64,000 bases of DNA from Algoriphagus sp. CAU 1675. Its GTDB lineage: Bacteria; Bacteroidota; Bacteroidia; Cytophagales; Cyclobacteriaceae. The stretch spans positions 1 through 64,000 of the forward strand of contig NZ_JARHUI010000007.1 of assembly GCF_029222925.1 (NCBI RefSeq), written 5' to 3'. The position numbers were made by a program, and so were the translations under genes. Positions within the stretch are counted from its first letter, which is position 1. Every line of letters begins with the position of its first letter. Below the pieces are notes generated by a model. It searched no databases and was not told the DNA's origin. It saw nothing but the letters and a program-made list of their open reading frames with translations. Below, piece by piece: positions 26,296 to 35,069 of this stretch.

Positions 26296-28990
26296 TAACC
26301 ATAACAAAAAGAGGAATTCTCTGAAAGGCATCCCAGAGGGTCATTTCCTGAGGGGGTCCAATCAAAATGAAGTTTGCCCAAAAAGAAGGATGGGAATATT
26401 GCGCCATGGCGGGGTCACTCAAAAGGTCAATCTTGGCCAACTGAAGTGCCTTGGCGTAACTTTTACCTTCATCCAAATGATGGTAAAATCTTGAAGAAAT
26501 ATATGCCGAGGCCTGATCCTCTGATACCCAAAGGGAAGTTACAAGCTGTTCGGATCCAGCAAGGAAAAAGCTTCTCGCCAAACTAATCAACCCCTCACTT
26601 TTGCTCAATTGCCCTGAGCCTGTTTCACAGGCACTTAAGAAAACCAGTTCCGTCTTGTCCAAAATCTGGAAACTGAGTTCCTGAGAAAAAAGCCTGAAGT
26701 CAGAGCTTTCCGGATAAAATGCGATAAAAGCAGCATTCGGGTCATTGGACGAGGCTACAGCATGAGTTGCCAAATGGATAAAACGGGCTTTCGGTGCCTT
26801 TTGGATAAATGATGGAAGACTCGCATCCCTTCCTTTCAATTTTTCACCAGAAAATACAGACAGCTCTAATTCGGATCCTGGAAGGTCAGACAGTCCATAA
26901 TCCGAACCAATACCGGGTTCCAAAAAAGGAGCAAATGCCAAAACCTGATCCGGGTGCCAGTCTCTACGCTCTTCAATTCGGACCATCAACGCGGAATACT
27001 CATATCCAATGGGCCACTCTTCAAGCAAATACCTGTCCTCCATAGGAAGCAATTCAAATGGAAATGAAGAAAACAGTCCATGTGGGACGATTAGCAGCTG
27101 ACCTACATCATCCATCCTTCCCCTAAACTGACCAAGCAGGTGTCTGGAAAAATTCTCTAAAAATTCCGGGGAAATATACCTATTTCCCGAAACAGGGTTT
27201 TGGATTTCTTTTCTCCATTCATTGAGTTTATCAAATTCTATTTGTTCGAGGGGAATCACATTAAGATCAAAATTTTTATGCCCCACCCAGAAAACATAGA
27301 GTTTTGTTTCACTTTGAAAAAGAGAGAGCACTCCAGTATTTGAATCCAGATTTGCCTGAAATTCCTTTAGAGAAAACTCCTTGGGAATATAGTCTGTACC
27401 TGTGTATTCCTTGAATCTTTCGCGAAGACGGGAAAGCGCAACCTGTAAATCATTGTACTCAGAGGCCAATGCGTCCATTGCTTCCGGACTCTCTGTAATG
27501 TATTGTTGCTGGTAATTTCTAGAAATTGAAAACAGTAAATTTTGTTCCTGCTGAAGTAGTTCCCTCGGAATACCTGCGCTTCTTTTTGTCAAATTTTTAA
27601 TAGCGCCTAGTCTTAGGGCACTGGACTTGCTTTCTTCTGCCCATGCAAAGGCTTTTTCCATTAGCTCTCTCCTACTCTGTGCCAGACTGAAATCATACAA
27701 TCTGTCAATTCCAAAACTATAGGCATCGAGTACTTGATCACCAAGAAATATTCTGGCTTCATCATTGTCAAAATTAAGACTGATGTAATTCGCCAATTGA
27801 AAGGCTCTGGAAAAGGTATTAAGTCCCAGCTCAAACCATTCCTCCATCTTGTCTTTTTGATAAAGATCCCAAGCAACCTTTCCTTTCTTTACCAGCATTT
27901 CGAACAAGGAAACAGAGGACATCCCCAAAGCAAACTCTTCCGGAGTTTCCCAAGGATCCTCGCTTTCAAAATCCGGATGAAGCTGTACAACAGCCTTATG
28001 GTACAATTCAAGAGCTTTTTCGAGCTCTCCTTTTTCCTTATAAAAGTCAGCCATTAACCCAAGGTGAATCCCTTTCTGATAATTCTTTCTCCTAAAATTC
28101 AGAACTGACAATTTTTGCTCAGCCTTATTTAAGGTAGATTCCACATCTGAGAGAGCTCCTTTTTGAAGGTAAGCTTTTGTCAAGAGGTTCAAGTAGGACA
28201 AGGAAGTTCCTGATTCTGCCTGTTGGATCTGCTTGAGTTCATTCAGAGCCTTTTCAGGTGCATTTTGTTTCAGATAGGTGTTCGCCAAATTGGTCCTGAT
28301 CTGGTCGGTATTAATATTGTATTTTAGTAGATCCTGGTAAATTGCCCGGGCACTGTCAAACTCCTCTAAATAGTATAAGGCCGAAGCTTTATTGCTCAAA
28401 AAACTGTAACGGGCATATTTTTCATACTCTCCTTCATTATCGCCCAAAAAGGATTCAGCCTTTGTAAAATAGGAAATACTTTGAATGTAATTCCCTGTTT
28501 CGAAATAATACACGCCCAAGGCATTGAACATTCGTTCAGGCTGTCCCGGAGAATTCAGTTGGGCTTGTAATCTCTCTGCTTCTTCCAGATGATAGATAGA
28601 ACTGTCAAGTTTGCTAAGTCCGAATAAGGTTTCTCCTAAATACAAATGGCTATTGTAAATCAAAGTATCCGGCAGCTGGTAGGCTCTTGATATCCTGATT
28701 GCGTTTCGATAGGAAGAGGCAGCTTCTTCAAGCTTTTGATAAACCAAAAAAAGGTTCCCCAATCTCTCTGCCGACTCAACGTATTGAGAGGCATGTTCCT
28801 TGTCGGGAAGACTGTGAAGAACCTCAGAATACAAATCTATTGCCTTCCAATCTTGCTCCTCTGTTGGTTCGGGTAAAAAATACAAGGAATCCGCTAAGCG
28901 TAAATTTGCCAAAGGGTCCTGTGCAGAAAGCAGGCCTGAACGAAAAATAAATAAGAAACAAAAAAGCTGGATTTTATTAAGATGGGGCAC
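26237..28990 (-). CDS. exported TPR-CHAT protease, membrane anchored
   Basis: A 917-residue protein. Signal peptide about 1-23 (ends LLSAQ), then about 500 residues of helical TPR repeats (for example YARYSFLSNKASALYYLEEF, EKALELYHKAVVQL). A CHAT (caspase HetF-associated) domain covers about 590-880: LLIVPHGLFSSFPFELLP, the likely catalytic His in HLATHA (about 743) and Cys in LSACETGSG (about 788). A C-terminal transmembrane helix lies at about 890-910 with a short basic tail. The protease should therefore face the periplasm. The start is a GTG at 28990, forced by an in-frame stop three codons upstream. It lies 27 bp after a lipoprotein gene under ECF-type promoter D. Confidence 0.85.
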   Translation of the reverse strand: MPHLNKIQLFCFLFIFRSGLLSAQDPLANLRLADSLYFLPEPTEEQDWKAIDLYSEVLHSLPDKEHASQYVESAERLGNLFLVYQKLEEAASSYRNAIRISRAYQLPDTLIYNSHLYLGETLFGLSKLDSSIYHLEEAERLQAQLNSPGQPERMFNALGVYYFETGNYIQSISYFTKAESFLGDNEGEYEKYARYSFLSNKASALYYLEEFDSARAIYQDLLKYNINTDQIRTNLANTYLKQNAPEKALNELKQIQQAESGTSLSYLNLLTKAYLQKGALSDVESTLNKAEQKLSVLNFRRKNYQKGIHLGLMADFYKEKGELEKALELYHKAVVQLHPDFESEDPWETPEEFALGMSSVSLFEMLVKKGKVAWDLYQKDKMEEWFELGLNTFSRAFQLANYISLNFDNDEARIFLGDQVLDAYSFGIDRLYDFSLAQSRRELMEKAFAWAEESKSSALRLGAIKNLTKRSAGIPRELLQQEQNLLFSISRNYQQQYITESPEAMDALASEYNDLQVALSRLRERFKEYTGTDYIPKEFSLKEFQANLDSNTGVLSLFQSETKLYVFWVGHKNFDLNVIPLEQIEFDKLNEWRKEIQNPVSGNRYISPEFLENFSRHLLGQFRGRMDDVGQLLIVPHGLFSSFPFELLPMEDRYLLEEWPIGYEYSALMVRIEERRDWHPDQVLAFAPFLEPGIGSDYGLSDLPGSELELSVFSGEKLKGRDASLPSFIQKAPKARFIHLATHAVASSNDPNAAFIAFYPESSDFRLFSQELSFQILDKTELVFLSACETGSGQLSKSEGLISLARSFFLAGSEQLVTSLWVSEDQASAYISSRFYHHLDEGKSYAKALQLAKIDLLSDPAMAQYSHPSFWANFILIGPPQEMTLWDAFQRIPLFVMVIIGGVVILFLGWIRLRRQT

Positions 28991-29017
28991 GTTTGATTAA
29001 ATTGATCAGCCCATCAC

Positions 29018-29899
29018 TTATTGCAAACTGGCCACGATCACTATGAATGGAGGTCTTGGCTTTCCTGCAGGACGGGTGTAATTTGAAAGCCTTAAATTAT
29101 TTGAATTTCCAGTTTTATTTTCATTGATCAGCCCACTTTTTTCATTCAAATCATCCAATAGCTCCTGAGGGATATCATCCATGGTTTCAAAATAAAAGAA
29201 TCGCAATGGAATGGAATTCAGCGTATTGGCACTTAAATCTGGCAATTGATAATAAAGCTCCACGTCCAGAAAAGCCCCATTCACCGGAACTTCCCCAAAG
29301 GTCCCATTCTCAACAGTTGTTAGGAGATCAAACTCTCCTTTGCTTGAAATCTCAAAACCCAAATCTTCCAATAATTCCCCCGTTGGGTTTTCGACATCAA
29401 AGTCACAACTGTCATCATCGATAGATCCATCATCCACCCCATCATCATCCGGGCAAGGAAGTGGTAAGCCCGGTACAGCATTGTAAATAGGGGCTGCTAA
29501 AATCTGATTTTGGTCCAAGACATAAATTTTATCTTCATAGTTCACCCCTCCGATAGTCAAATAGGTTTCGCAGGAGCCGGCCAGATTAGAAGCAGTAAAG
29601 GTAACTTTGTATTTCAATCCAGTCTCACTGGAATTGATATCAATAATTCCGGAAAGTGGATCAATAACCAATCCTTCGGGGCTTGCAGTATAAGTCCCCT
29701 GAAAAGGATTGTCCGGAACAATAAACTGGTTCTGATTTGGGTTGATATAGAAAATCGTGTCAGAGTAACTAAACAAAGCACAGTCAGCTGGTCCTGAAAA
29801 TATTCCATCTTCAGGTTTTTCCTTCTCATCCAAACAGGAAAACATCCCTGCTAGTGATGCTACTACCAAGACTAGGGAAAAAATGGATTTTACGCGCAT
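29018..29899 (-). CDS. lipoprotein of unknown function paired with the CHAT protease
   Basis: A 293-residue lipoprotein with signal and lipobox AGMFSC (Cys about 22). The N-terminal half has an Ig-like segment (PEGLVIDPLSGIIDI, YKVTFTASNLAGSC, about 75-118). A short acidic Asp-rich stretch, CPDDDGVDDGSIDDDSCDFD (about 148-167), resembles thrombospondin type-3 calcium loops. The C-terminal part (about 185-293) is unassigned. It is the first gene of the unit that encodes the TPR-CHAT protease. It could be its substrate or partner, by position only. Promoter D lies 18 bp upstream. Confidence 0.7.
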   Translation of the reverse strand: MRVKSIFSLVLVVASLAGMFSCLDEKEKPEDGIFSGPADCALFSYSDTIFYINPNQNQFIVPDNPFQGTYTASPEGLVIDPLSGIIDINSSETGLKYKVTFTASNLAGSCETYLTIGGVNYEDKIYVLDQNQILAAPIYNAVPGLPLPCPDDDGVDDGSIDDDSCDFDVENPTGELLEDLGFEISSKGEFDLLTTVENGTFGEVPVNGAFLDVELYYQLPDLSANTLNSIPLRFFYFETMDDIPQELLDDLNEKSGLINENKTGNSNNLRLSNYTRPAGKPRPPFIVIVASLQ

Positions 29900-29917
29900 A
29901 ACTCAATCTTTTGAATT

Positions 29918-29944
29918 GGTCGAATCCAGTCACAATATTGTAAC
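29918..29944 (-). promoter_or_regulatory. ECF-type promoter D, upstream of the lipoprotein-CHAT operon
   Basis: Read on the minus strand: GTTACA (29944-29939), exactly 15 bp, then TCGACC (29923-29918). Both blocks and the spacing are identical to promoters A and B, which lie 7-9 kb away on the opposite strand. It ends 18 bp before the lipoprotein ATG at 29899. Confidence 0.75.
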
Positions 29945-29955
29945 CACTCTCGAAT

Positions 29956-30783
29956 TTATTTTTCTCTGAGATTCAATAAAATCCCAAGAAGCACCAGGCC
30001 CATGCCTACATAAGACATTAGCCCAAAGGTCTCTCCGAACAAAAGGAAGCCGAAAAACAGGGCATATAAAATCCCTAAATAGCTCAAAGAAGACACTTTG
30101 GACACATTTGCATTCTGATAAGCAATTGTCATGAAGTACTGGGCTGTCTGTGTACAAATACCAATCCAAAGTAAAATCAACCAATCCCAGCCCATTGGCT
30201 GTACCCAGGTAAAGTAGCTAATCAAGGTTGCAATTGGTAAAGTAACCAGAGGAAAATAAAATATGATGACCAGAGGATGCTCTGTGTTTTTAAGTTTCCT
30301 GATGACATTGTAGGCAAGCCCTGAGAACAACGCAGATATAAGCCCAATACTTCCATAAAGTAAATTTACCCGTGTATCAAAACCCTGTAAAACCAAAACT
30401 CCGGCAAATGAAATCCCGAAAAACAAAAACTGAATGGGCTTTACCCTCTCCTTCACCAAAAAAATACCGAGGATGGTCGTAAATATGGGAGAGAGATATT
30501 GAATCGTCACTGCACTCGCCAAAGGTATTTTTTGTAGAGTATAAAAGAATGTTATCAAGCCTATTGAACCCACTATCCCACGGGTAATCAGCAATTTCTT
30601 GTTATTTCCAAAAACAGGGACTTTTTGTTTTTTAAGTACCAGATAACTAAAAATCAAACTGAAAATCGATCTGAATAGAATAATCTCAATAGCAGGAATA
30701 TGGGGAATGTACTTGACAGACACATTCATCAATGCAAAAAAAATCCCAGCCAAAAGCATGGACTGAACGCTGCTGATTTTCAA
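29956..30783 (-). CDS. EamA/DMT-family transporter
   Basis: A 275-residue inner-membrane protein with about ten hydrophobic helices arranged as two EamA halves (about 1-130 and 145-270). It includes AVTIQYLSPIFTTILGIFLVKERV and the repeat-end motif YLGILYALFFGFLLFGE typical of the drug/metabolite transporter superfamily. Substrate unknown. The longest frame begins at a TTG (30783) preceded by an in-frame stop; an ATG at 30759 would shorten the N-terminus by eight residues. Confidence 0.85.
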   Translation of the reverse strand: MKISSVQSMLLAGIFFALMNVSVKYIPHIPAIEIILFRSIFSLIFSYLVLKKQKVPVFGNNKKLLITRGIVGSIGLITFFYTLQKIPLASAVTIQYLSPIFTTILGIFLVKERVKPIQFLFFGISFAGVLVLQGFDTRVNLLYGSIGLISALFSGLAYNVIRKLKNTEHPLVIIFYFPLVTLPIATLISYFTWVQPMGWDWLILLWIGICTQTAQYFMTIAYQNANVSKVSSLSYLGILYALFFGFLLFGETFGLMSYVGMGLVLLGILLNLREK

Positions 30784-30918
30784 ATTCGTGGTATTGGAGG
30801 TGATAGTTCACAAAGTTAACACTCCTTGGGAAAGTTCTACTCTGCCCTTTGATAAACATTTGACTGAGATCAGAACCTTAAGGCTCCCAAAACAGTTCTC
30901 TATGGAAAATCATTAAAC

Positions 30919-31377
30919 ATGGCATTAAGTATTGGCACATCAGCTCCGGTTTTTAGTCTGAAAGGAACCTCCGGAATCACTTTGGATCTTTCAAAAGACT
31001 ACCTTGGAAAACCCTTTATCTTATTTTTCTATCCAAAAGATTTCACTCAAAAATGTACTGCGGAAGCCTGTGAATTCCGGGACCAGTTTGCGGCCTTCAG
31101 GGATTTGGATATTGCGGTATTTGGAGTCAGCAGAGATGACCTTTCCACACACGAAAAATTCAAAAAAAGTTACCGTCTTCCATTTGAACTCCTTTCCGAT
31201 CCCCAAGGGGAAGTTTGTAAGGCCTATGATGCTTTGATCCCCCTGATCAAAATGCCCAAACGGGTGACCTATCTAATTGACAAAAACCGAAAAATAGCAG
31301 CAGTTCATTCAGGAATCCTTGATTCCAAGGCCCATATTAAATCCATGCTTACTCAACTAGAGTTGAAGGGGGCTTAA
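30919..31377 (+). CDS. peroxiredoxin, Bcp/PrxQ type
   Basis: A 152-residue thiol peroxidase. The FFYPKDFTQKCTAEACEFRDQ stretch contains the peroxidatic Cys and, five residues later, the second Cys, as in Bcp/PrxQ proteins. The usual TPGCT is TQKCT here. It reduces hydroperoxides using thioredoxin-type donors. Its stop overlaps the stop of the convergent LolD-like gene by four bases. Confidence 0.9.
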   Translation: MALSIGTSAPVFSLKGTSGITLDLSKDYLGKPFILFFYPKDFTQKCTAEACEFRDQFAAFRDLDIAVFGVSRDDLSTHEKFKKSYRLPFELLSDPQGEVCKAYDALIPLIKMPKRVTYLIDKNRKIAAVHSGILDSKAHIKSMLTQLELKGA

Positions 31378-32024
31378 AGGATTTTACCGTCCTGCATAAT
31401 CACCTTCCGGTCCGCCATCTCGGCCAGTTCTTCATTATGGGTGACAATTACAAAGGCCTGTCCAAGTTCCTTCCGGAGTGTGAAAAACAATTCGTGCAAC
31501 AAGCGCGCATTTGCAGTATCTAAATTTCCTGAGGGTTCATCTGCAAAAACTACAGCAGGATTATTGATCAAGGCTCTTGCTACCGCCACACGTTGCTGTT
31601 CTCCTCCGGACAAGGAATTGGGTTTATGCTCCAATCGATGGGAAATCCCCAATAGTTCAGCCAGTTCCTGGGCTCTTTTATGAATATGATCCGGCTTTTT
31701 TCCTTGGATGAAAGCCGGAATTTGAATGTTTTCCAACGCTGTGAACTCGGGAAGCAAATTATGAAACTGAAAAATAAAGCCGATCTGTTCGTTTCTGAAT
31801 TTCGCCAACTGGTCTCCTTTCAAGGAAAACAAAGAGGTTCCATTCATAAAAACCTCTCCTGAATCAGGTTGGTCCAAGGTTCCTAAAATATGAAGCAGGG
31901 TACTTTTACCAGCACCGGAGGAGCCGACAATAGAAACAATTTCAGATTTGTTTATTTCCAAATCCACCCCTTTTAGGACATGAAGTTTTCCGTAGGATTT
32001 ATGGATACCTTTGGCTTTCAGCAT
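31374..32024 (-). CDS. ABC transporter ATP-binding protein, LolD/MacB-like
   Basis: A 216-residue ATPase of the LolD/MacB/FtsE subgroup. It has Walker A GSSGAGKST, Q-loop IFQFHNLLPEFTALENI, signature LSGGEQQRVAVARAL and Walker B VVFADEPSGNLD. It probably pairs with a LolC/E- or MacB-type permease encoded elsewhere, to extract lipoproteins or drive another mechanotransmission transporter. No permease is adjacent, so the exact role is open. Confidence 0.9.
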   Translation of the reverse strand: MLKAKGIHKSYGKLHVLKGVDLEINKSEIVSIVGSSGAGKSTLLHILGTLDQPDSGEVFMNGTSLFSLKGDQLAKFRNEQIGFIFQFHNLLPEFTALENIQIPAFIQGKKPDHIHKRAQELAELLGISHRLEHKPNSLSGGEQQRVAVARALINNPAVVFADEPSGNLDTANARLLHELFFTLRKELGQAFVIVTHNEELAEMADRKVIMQDGKIL

Positions 32025-32113
32025 AATAAGTTTTTTTCTGATTTTAAAAATATAACAAATCCCTCAAATCCAGGAAATAACAGCTCTTTTTAGGAAAAAA
32101 GGATTTTTGTCGG

Positions 32114-32145
32114 TTTGATTTATCGGCATGAAGAGATTAACTTCG
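32114..32145 (+). promoter_or_regulatory. Bacteroidota-type promoter of sucC
   Basis: TTTG (32114-32117), a 20-bp spacer, then TAACTTCG (32138-32145), close to the TTTG-N19-21-TAnnTTTG pattern of this phylum. The -7 box lies within the longer open frame. This supports the ATG at 32164 as the true sucC start. Confidence 0.55.
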
Positions 32146-32163
32146 TGCAAAAATTTTCAGAGG

Positions 32164-33378
32164 ATGAATATTCACGAATATCAGGCTAAAGAAGTATTGA
32201 AAGGTTTCGGTGTTAGAATTCAGGAAGGCATTGTAGCCGACACTCCTGAGGCCGCACACGAAGCAGCTGTTAAACTCAACGCTCAAACCGGAACTTCCTG
32301 GTATGTGATCAAAGCTCAGATTCACGCTGGAGGTAGAGGTAAAGGCAAAATCCAAGAAACCGGATCTAACGGTGTGGTTTTAGCCAAAGGCCTGGATGAA
32401 GTGGCAGGTAAAGCGCAGAACATTCTGGGAGGAACTTTGGTAACACACCAGACGGGACCAGAAGGCAAAAAAGTAAACAAAGTTTTGATCGCTGAGGATG
32501 TTTATTATCCAGGTGAATCAGAACCAAAAGAATATTATCTCTCTATTCTTCTTGACAGAGCCACAGGCAGCAATGTTATTATGGCTTCTACTGAAGGAGG
32601 AATGGACATCGAAGAGGTAGCTGAAAACCACCCAGAAAAGATCATCAAGGAATGGATCGACCCTAAGGTAGGTCTTCAGGCTTTCCAAGTGAGAAAAGTA
32701 GCTTTCAAACTTGGTCTAAGTGGCACTGCATTCAAAGAAATGGTGAAATTCATTTCTGCACTATATAAAGCTTACGAAGGAACTGACTCTTCTCAGTTTG
32801 AAATCAATCCGGTATTGAAAACCTCAGACGACAAGATCCTTGCAGTAGACGCCAAAGTTAATCTAGATGACAATGCGCTTTATCGTCAGCCAAAACTTGC
32901 TGAATTGAGAGATTTGTCAGAAGAAGATCCTTTGGAAGTAGAAGCAGGAAAATCCGGCTTGAACTATGTGAAACTTGACGGTAACGTAGGTTGTATGGTA
33001 AACGGAGCAGGTCTTGCGATGGCTACCATGGATATGATCAAGCTTTCAGGTGGTGAGCCTGCCAACTTCCTGGATGTAGGAGGAGGCGCAAATGCTACCA
33101 CTGTTGAAGCAGGTTTCAGAATCATCCTTCAGGATCCGAACGTAAAAGCAATCCTAATCAACGTTTTCGGTGGTATCGTAAGATGTGACCGTATCGCAAA
33201 CGGTGTGGTTGAAGCATATAAGTCAATCGGAGACATCAGAGTTCCTATCATTGTAAGACTTCAGGGAACTAATGCTGAAGAAGGTGCCAAAATCATTGAT
33301 GAATCAGGATTGAAGGTATTTTCTGCCATCACCTTGAAAGAAGCAGCAGAGAAAGTACAAAACGTACTGAAAGGCTAA
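32164..33378 (+). CDS. sucC: succinate-CoA ligase (ADP-forming) subunit beta
   Basis: A 404-residue TCA-cycle enzyme subunit that with SucD converts succinyl-CoA to succinate and makes ATP. It starts with the family N-terminus MNIHEYQAKEVL and has the ATP-grasp motif KAQIHAGGRGKG (about 46-57). The C-terminal CoA-ligase part holds GLAMATMDMIKL and NVFGGIVRCDRIANG. The ATG at 32164 fits homologues and the promoter position; twelve codons upstream are open but unlikely to be used. sucD is not adjacent. A tRNA-Arg gene follows. Confidence 0.95.
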   Translation: MNIHEYQAKEVLKGFGVRIQEGIVADTPEAAHEAAVKLNAQTGTSWYVIKAQIHAGGRGKGKIQETGSNGVVLAKGLDEVAGKAQNILGGTLVTHQTGPEGKKVNKVLIAEDVYYPGESEPKEYYLSILLDRATGSNVIMASTEGGMDIEEVAENHPEKIIKEWIDPKVGLQAFQVRKVAFKLGLSGTAFKEMVKFISALYKAYEGTDSSQFEINPVLKTSDDKILAVDAKVNLDDNALYRQPKLAELRDLSEEDPLEVEAGKSGLNYVKLDGNVGCMVNGAGLAMATMDMIKLSGGEPANFLDVGGGANATTVEAGFRIILQDPNVKAILINVFGGIVRCDRIANGVVEAYKSIGDIRVPIIVRLQGTNAEEGAKIIDESGLKVFSAITLKEAAEKVQNVLKG

Positions 33379-33392
33379 TTCAAATAATTGAG

Positions 33393-33466
33393 GCACGCGT
33401 AGTTCAACTGGATAGAATATCGGATTTCGGCTCCGAGGGTTGAGGGTTCGAATCCTTCCGCGTGTA
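33393..33466 (+). tRNA. tRNA-Arg (anticodon TCG)
   Basis: A 74-nt cloverleaf. Acceptor GCACGCG pairs with CGCGTGT; the D stem is GTTC/GAAT. Anticodon stem TCGGA/TCCGA has loop TTTCGGC, giving anticodon TCG at 33427-33429. T stem GAGGG/CCTTC has loop TTCGAAT. Discriminator A; the CCA end is not encoded. It lies 14 bp after sucC and is followed by a terminator. Confidence 0.93.
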
Positions 33467-33467
33467 C

Positions 33468-33494
33468 AAAAGCTCAGACGAAAGTCTGGGCTTT
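33468..33494 (+). terminator. Rho-independent terminator after tRNA-Arg
   Basis: AAAGCTCAGAC-GAAA-GTCTGGGCTTT, with one T-G pair, followed by a T run. Confidence 0.85.
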
Positions 33495-33783
33495 TTTTAT
33501 TTCTTATGAGCCAGAGAATAATTCTTTCATTTATGATAATAAGCTGTGAATAAAAAATAAAGGAAAGACCAAGCAATTTATTTACAGTCCAAAAAATGAA
33601 ACTGAAAGCAAGAGAATTTAAAAATGTAATTATTCCAAGAATAAAATAAAAAAGCAGGAGAAAATCCCCTGCCCTTTATTTGAAAACTAAACCAACTATT
33701 ATTTAACTACCACAATGAATTCAAAAATAATACAATTATTAACAAAACAAAATCCAGAATAAAAATTTGATTTTATTTGTTAA
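33495..33783. other. 289-bp AT-rich intergenic region
   Basis: This gap lies between the tRNA-Arg terminator and the convergent DUF3078 gene. It holds the DUF3078 terminator (33654-33672). I see no ORF of note or RNA gene elsewhere in it. Confidence 0.5.
33654..33672 (-). terminator. terminator of the DUF3078 gene
   Basis: On the minus strand GCAGG...CCTGC (with GATT-type loop) is followed by TTTTTTATTTTA. Confidence 0.7.
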
Positions 33784-34674
33784 TCACTTTTTGAAGGTAC
33801 TTCGCTTAAATGCAATGCCCAATGCCAAGCCTTGGCTAAATTGTATTTTTTCGTCCTGATCTATATCGTAAATACTCAAACTGGTGAGACTAACATTCAC
33901 CAAATTGGTGATCTTGGCAGTCAAACCTATATCCAAGCGATGGTCAATCGTATCAAACCCAAGGGTCTCGTAATTCGCATACATCTGATAACGAACCATC
34001 AAACTCAAGTTTTCAGCAAGCGGTTTTTTCCAGTCTGCTAGAAGGTTAAAGGCCAACCATTCACTTCTCACCTTTTTCCCGATTTCCACTCCATAATTAT
34101 CCGGGACATTCAAATAAAGTTCGGTATCAGTCACAAAAGTCCATCTAGGAGAAAAAGGTGACATTCGAAGGCTGAATTCTGCATTGGGTTTATATTCTAT
34201 CCCGACCCCTGTAGTCAGATAAGCAGGATTGGCAAATTTTGAGATTAAAGTCTTTCCCGCATCACTAAATTCATAACCTGGAGCAAACTGAGACAAGAAG
34301 TTTGCAGCGAAAAAATAGTTCCATTTATCGTTGATTTTGTAGCCAACTTTGGAATCCAAATAAATTCGATCATTGGACTTTCTACCCTCCTCCCCTTTGT
34401 TTTTGACAACTCCATAGATAAAATCCATGGTATTGTCCCAACTCCAACTTCCTTTGGCGTAATTGGCCCGACCGTTTAGATAGATTCCCAAAGCAACGGA
34501 ATTCACACCCCCACCTTGCCAGTTGCTGCTGAAAGCCGCCTGGTTGAAATTGAGTCCTCCAGCGGTTTCTTTTTGCCAATAGGTAGTGTCCGAATCAGAG
34601 GATGTCGAATTTTCCTGGGCCTTAATGCTCCCAGAAAAAATTACAATGGATAAAAGCAATAAGATTCTTTTCAT
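33784..34674 (-). CDS. DUF3078 outer-membrane-type protein
   Basis: A 296-residue exported protein with signal peptide (about 1-19, ending IKAQ). It has the DUF3078 pattern: WQKETAGGLNFNQAAFSSNW, the Gly-rich GGGVNSVALG, then paired amphipathic beta strands (WSWDNTMDFIYGVVKNKGEE, WNYFFAANFLSQFAPGYEF). It ends in a strand with terminal residues RSTFKK. This Bacteroidota family is thought to be a beta-barrel of unknown function. Divergent from the DUF202 gene. Confidence 0.85.
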   Translation of the reverse strand: MKRILLLLSIVIFSGSIKAQENSTSSDSDTTYWQKETAGGLNFNQAAFSSNWQGGGVNSVALGIYLNGRANYAKGSWSWDNTMDFIYGVVKNKGEEGRKSNDRIYLDSKVGYKINDKWNYFFAANFLSQFAPGYEFSDAGKTLISKFANPAYLTTGVGIEYKPNAEFSLRMSPFSPRWTFVTDTELYLNVPDNYGVEIGKKVRSEWLAFNLLADWKKPLAENLSLMVRYQMYANYETLGFDTIDHRLDIGLTAKITNLVNVSLTSLSIYDIDQDEKIQFSQGLALGIAFKRSTFKK

Positions 34675-34719
34675 AAGGATTAAGTATTTTAAATTTAGAT
34701 GAAAATCAGAATTACAAGC

Positions 34720-34995
34720 ATGGAAAAAGACACTGAAGACGAACTGATTATCCGGGATTTATTAGCCAGACAAAGAACAACCTTGGCAAATGACCGGACC
34801 TTATTGTCCTATATCAGAACCTCACTCTATTTTCTAGTCAGCGGTACTGCTTTGTTTGAGGTTGAAAATCTCAATCCAATTCAGGACCTTGGTTATTTGG
34901 CCTTTGGGCTCAGTATTGTACTCTTGGTTGTAGGGGTTGTCAATTATTTCCGAGTTAGAAGAAGACTCAGAAAGGGACATTATTTAAAAATGTAA
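34720..34995 (+). CDS. DUF202-family small membrane protein (YidH-like)
   Basis: About 91 residues with two transmembrane helices (about 28-47 and 55-77). It carries the DUF202 hallmark LLARQRTTLANDRTLLSYIRTSL. A longer form from an ATG at 34699 is possible; the shorter start leaves room for a TAAATTTA box. It may be involved in metal or vacuolar-type transport, by distant homology to VTC-associated DUF202 domains. Interestingly it lies next to polyphosphate kinase, and eukaryotic VTC polyphosphate polymerases carry DUF202 domains. Confidence 0.8.
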   Translation: MEKDTEDELIIRDLLARQRTTLANDRTLLSYIRTSLYFLVSGTALFEVENLNPIQDLGYLAFGLSIVLLVVGVVNYFRVRRRLRKGHYLKM

Positions 34996-35042
34996 TCCCT
35001 TTTTCAATCCCTATCCAACCTATCGCCACCAAGAAATAACAA

Positions 35043-35065
35043 AGGACCTCCAAATTAGAGGTCCT
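35043..35065. terminator. terminator between the DUF202 gene and ppk1
   Basis: AGGACCTC-CAAATTA-GAGGTCCT, followed by ATTTTTATT on the plus strand. On the minus strand the tail is TTTGTTATTT. It probably serves both convergent genes. Confidence 0.75.
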
Positions 35066-35069
35066 ATTT

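Noticed and set aside
33304..33576. Minus-strand open frame of about 90 codons
   Set aside because: It is antisense to the sucC end and the tRNA-Arg gene, and translates the tRNA complement.
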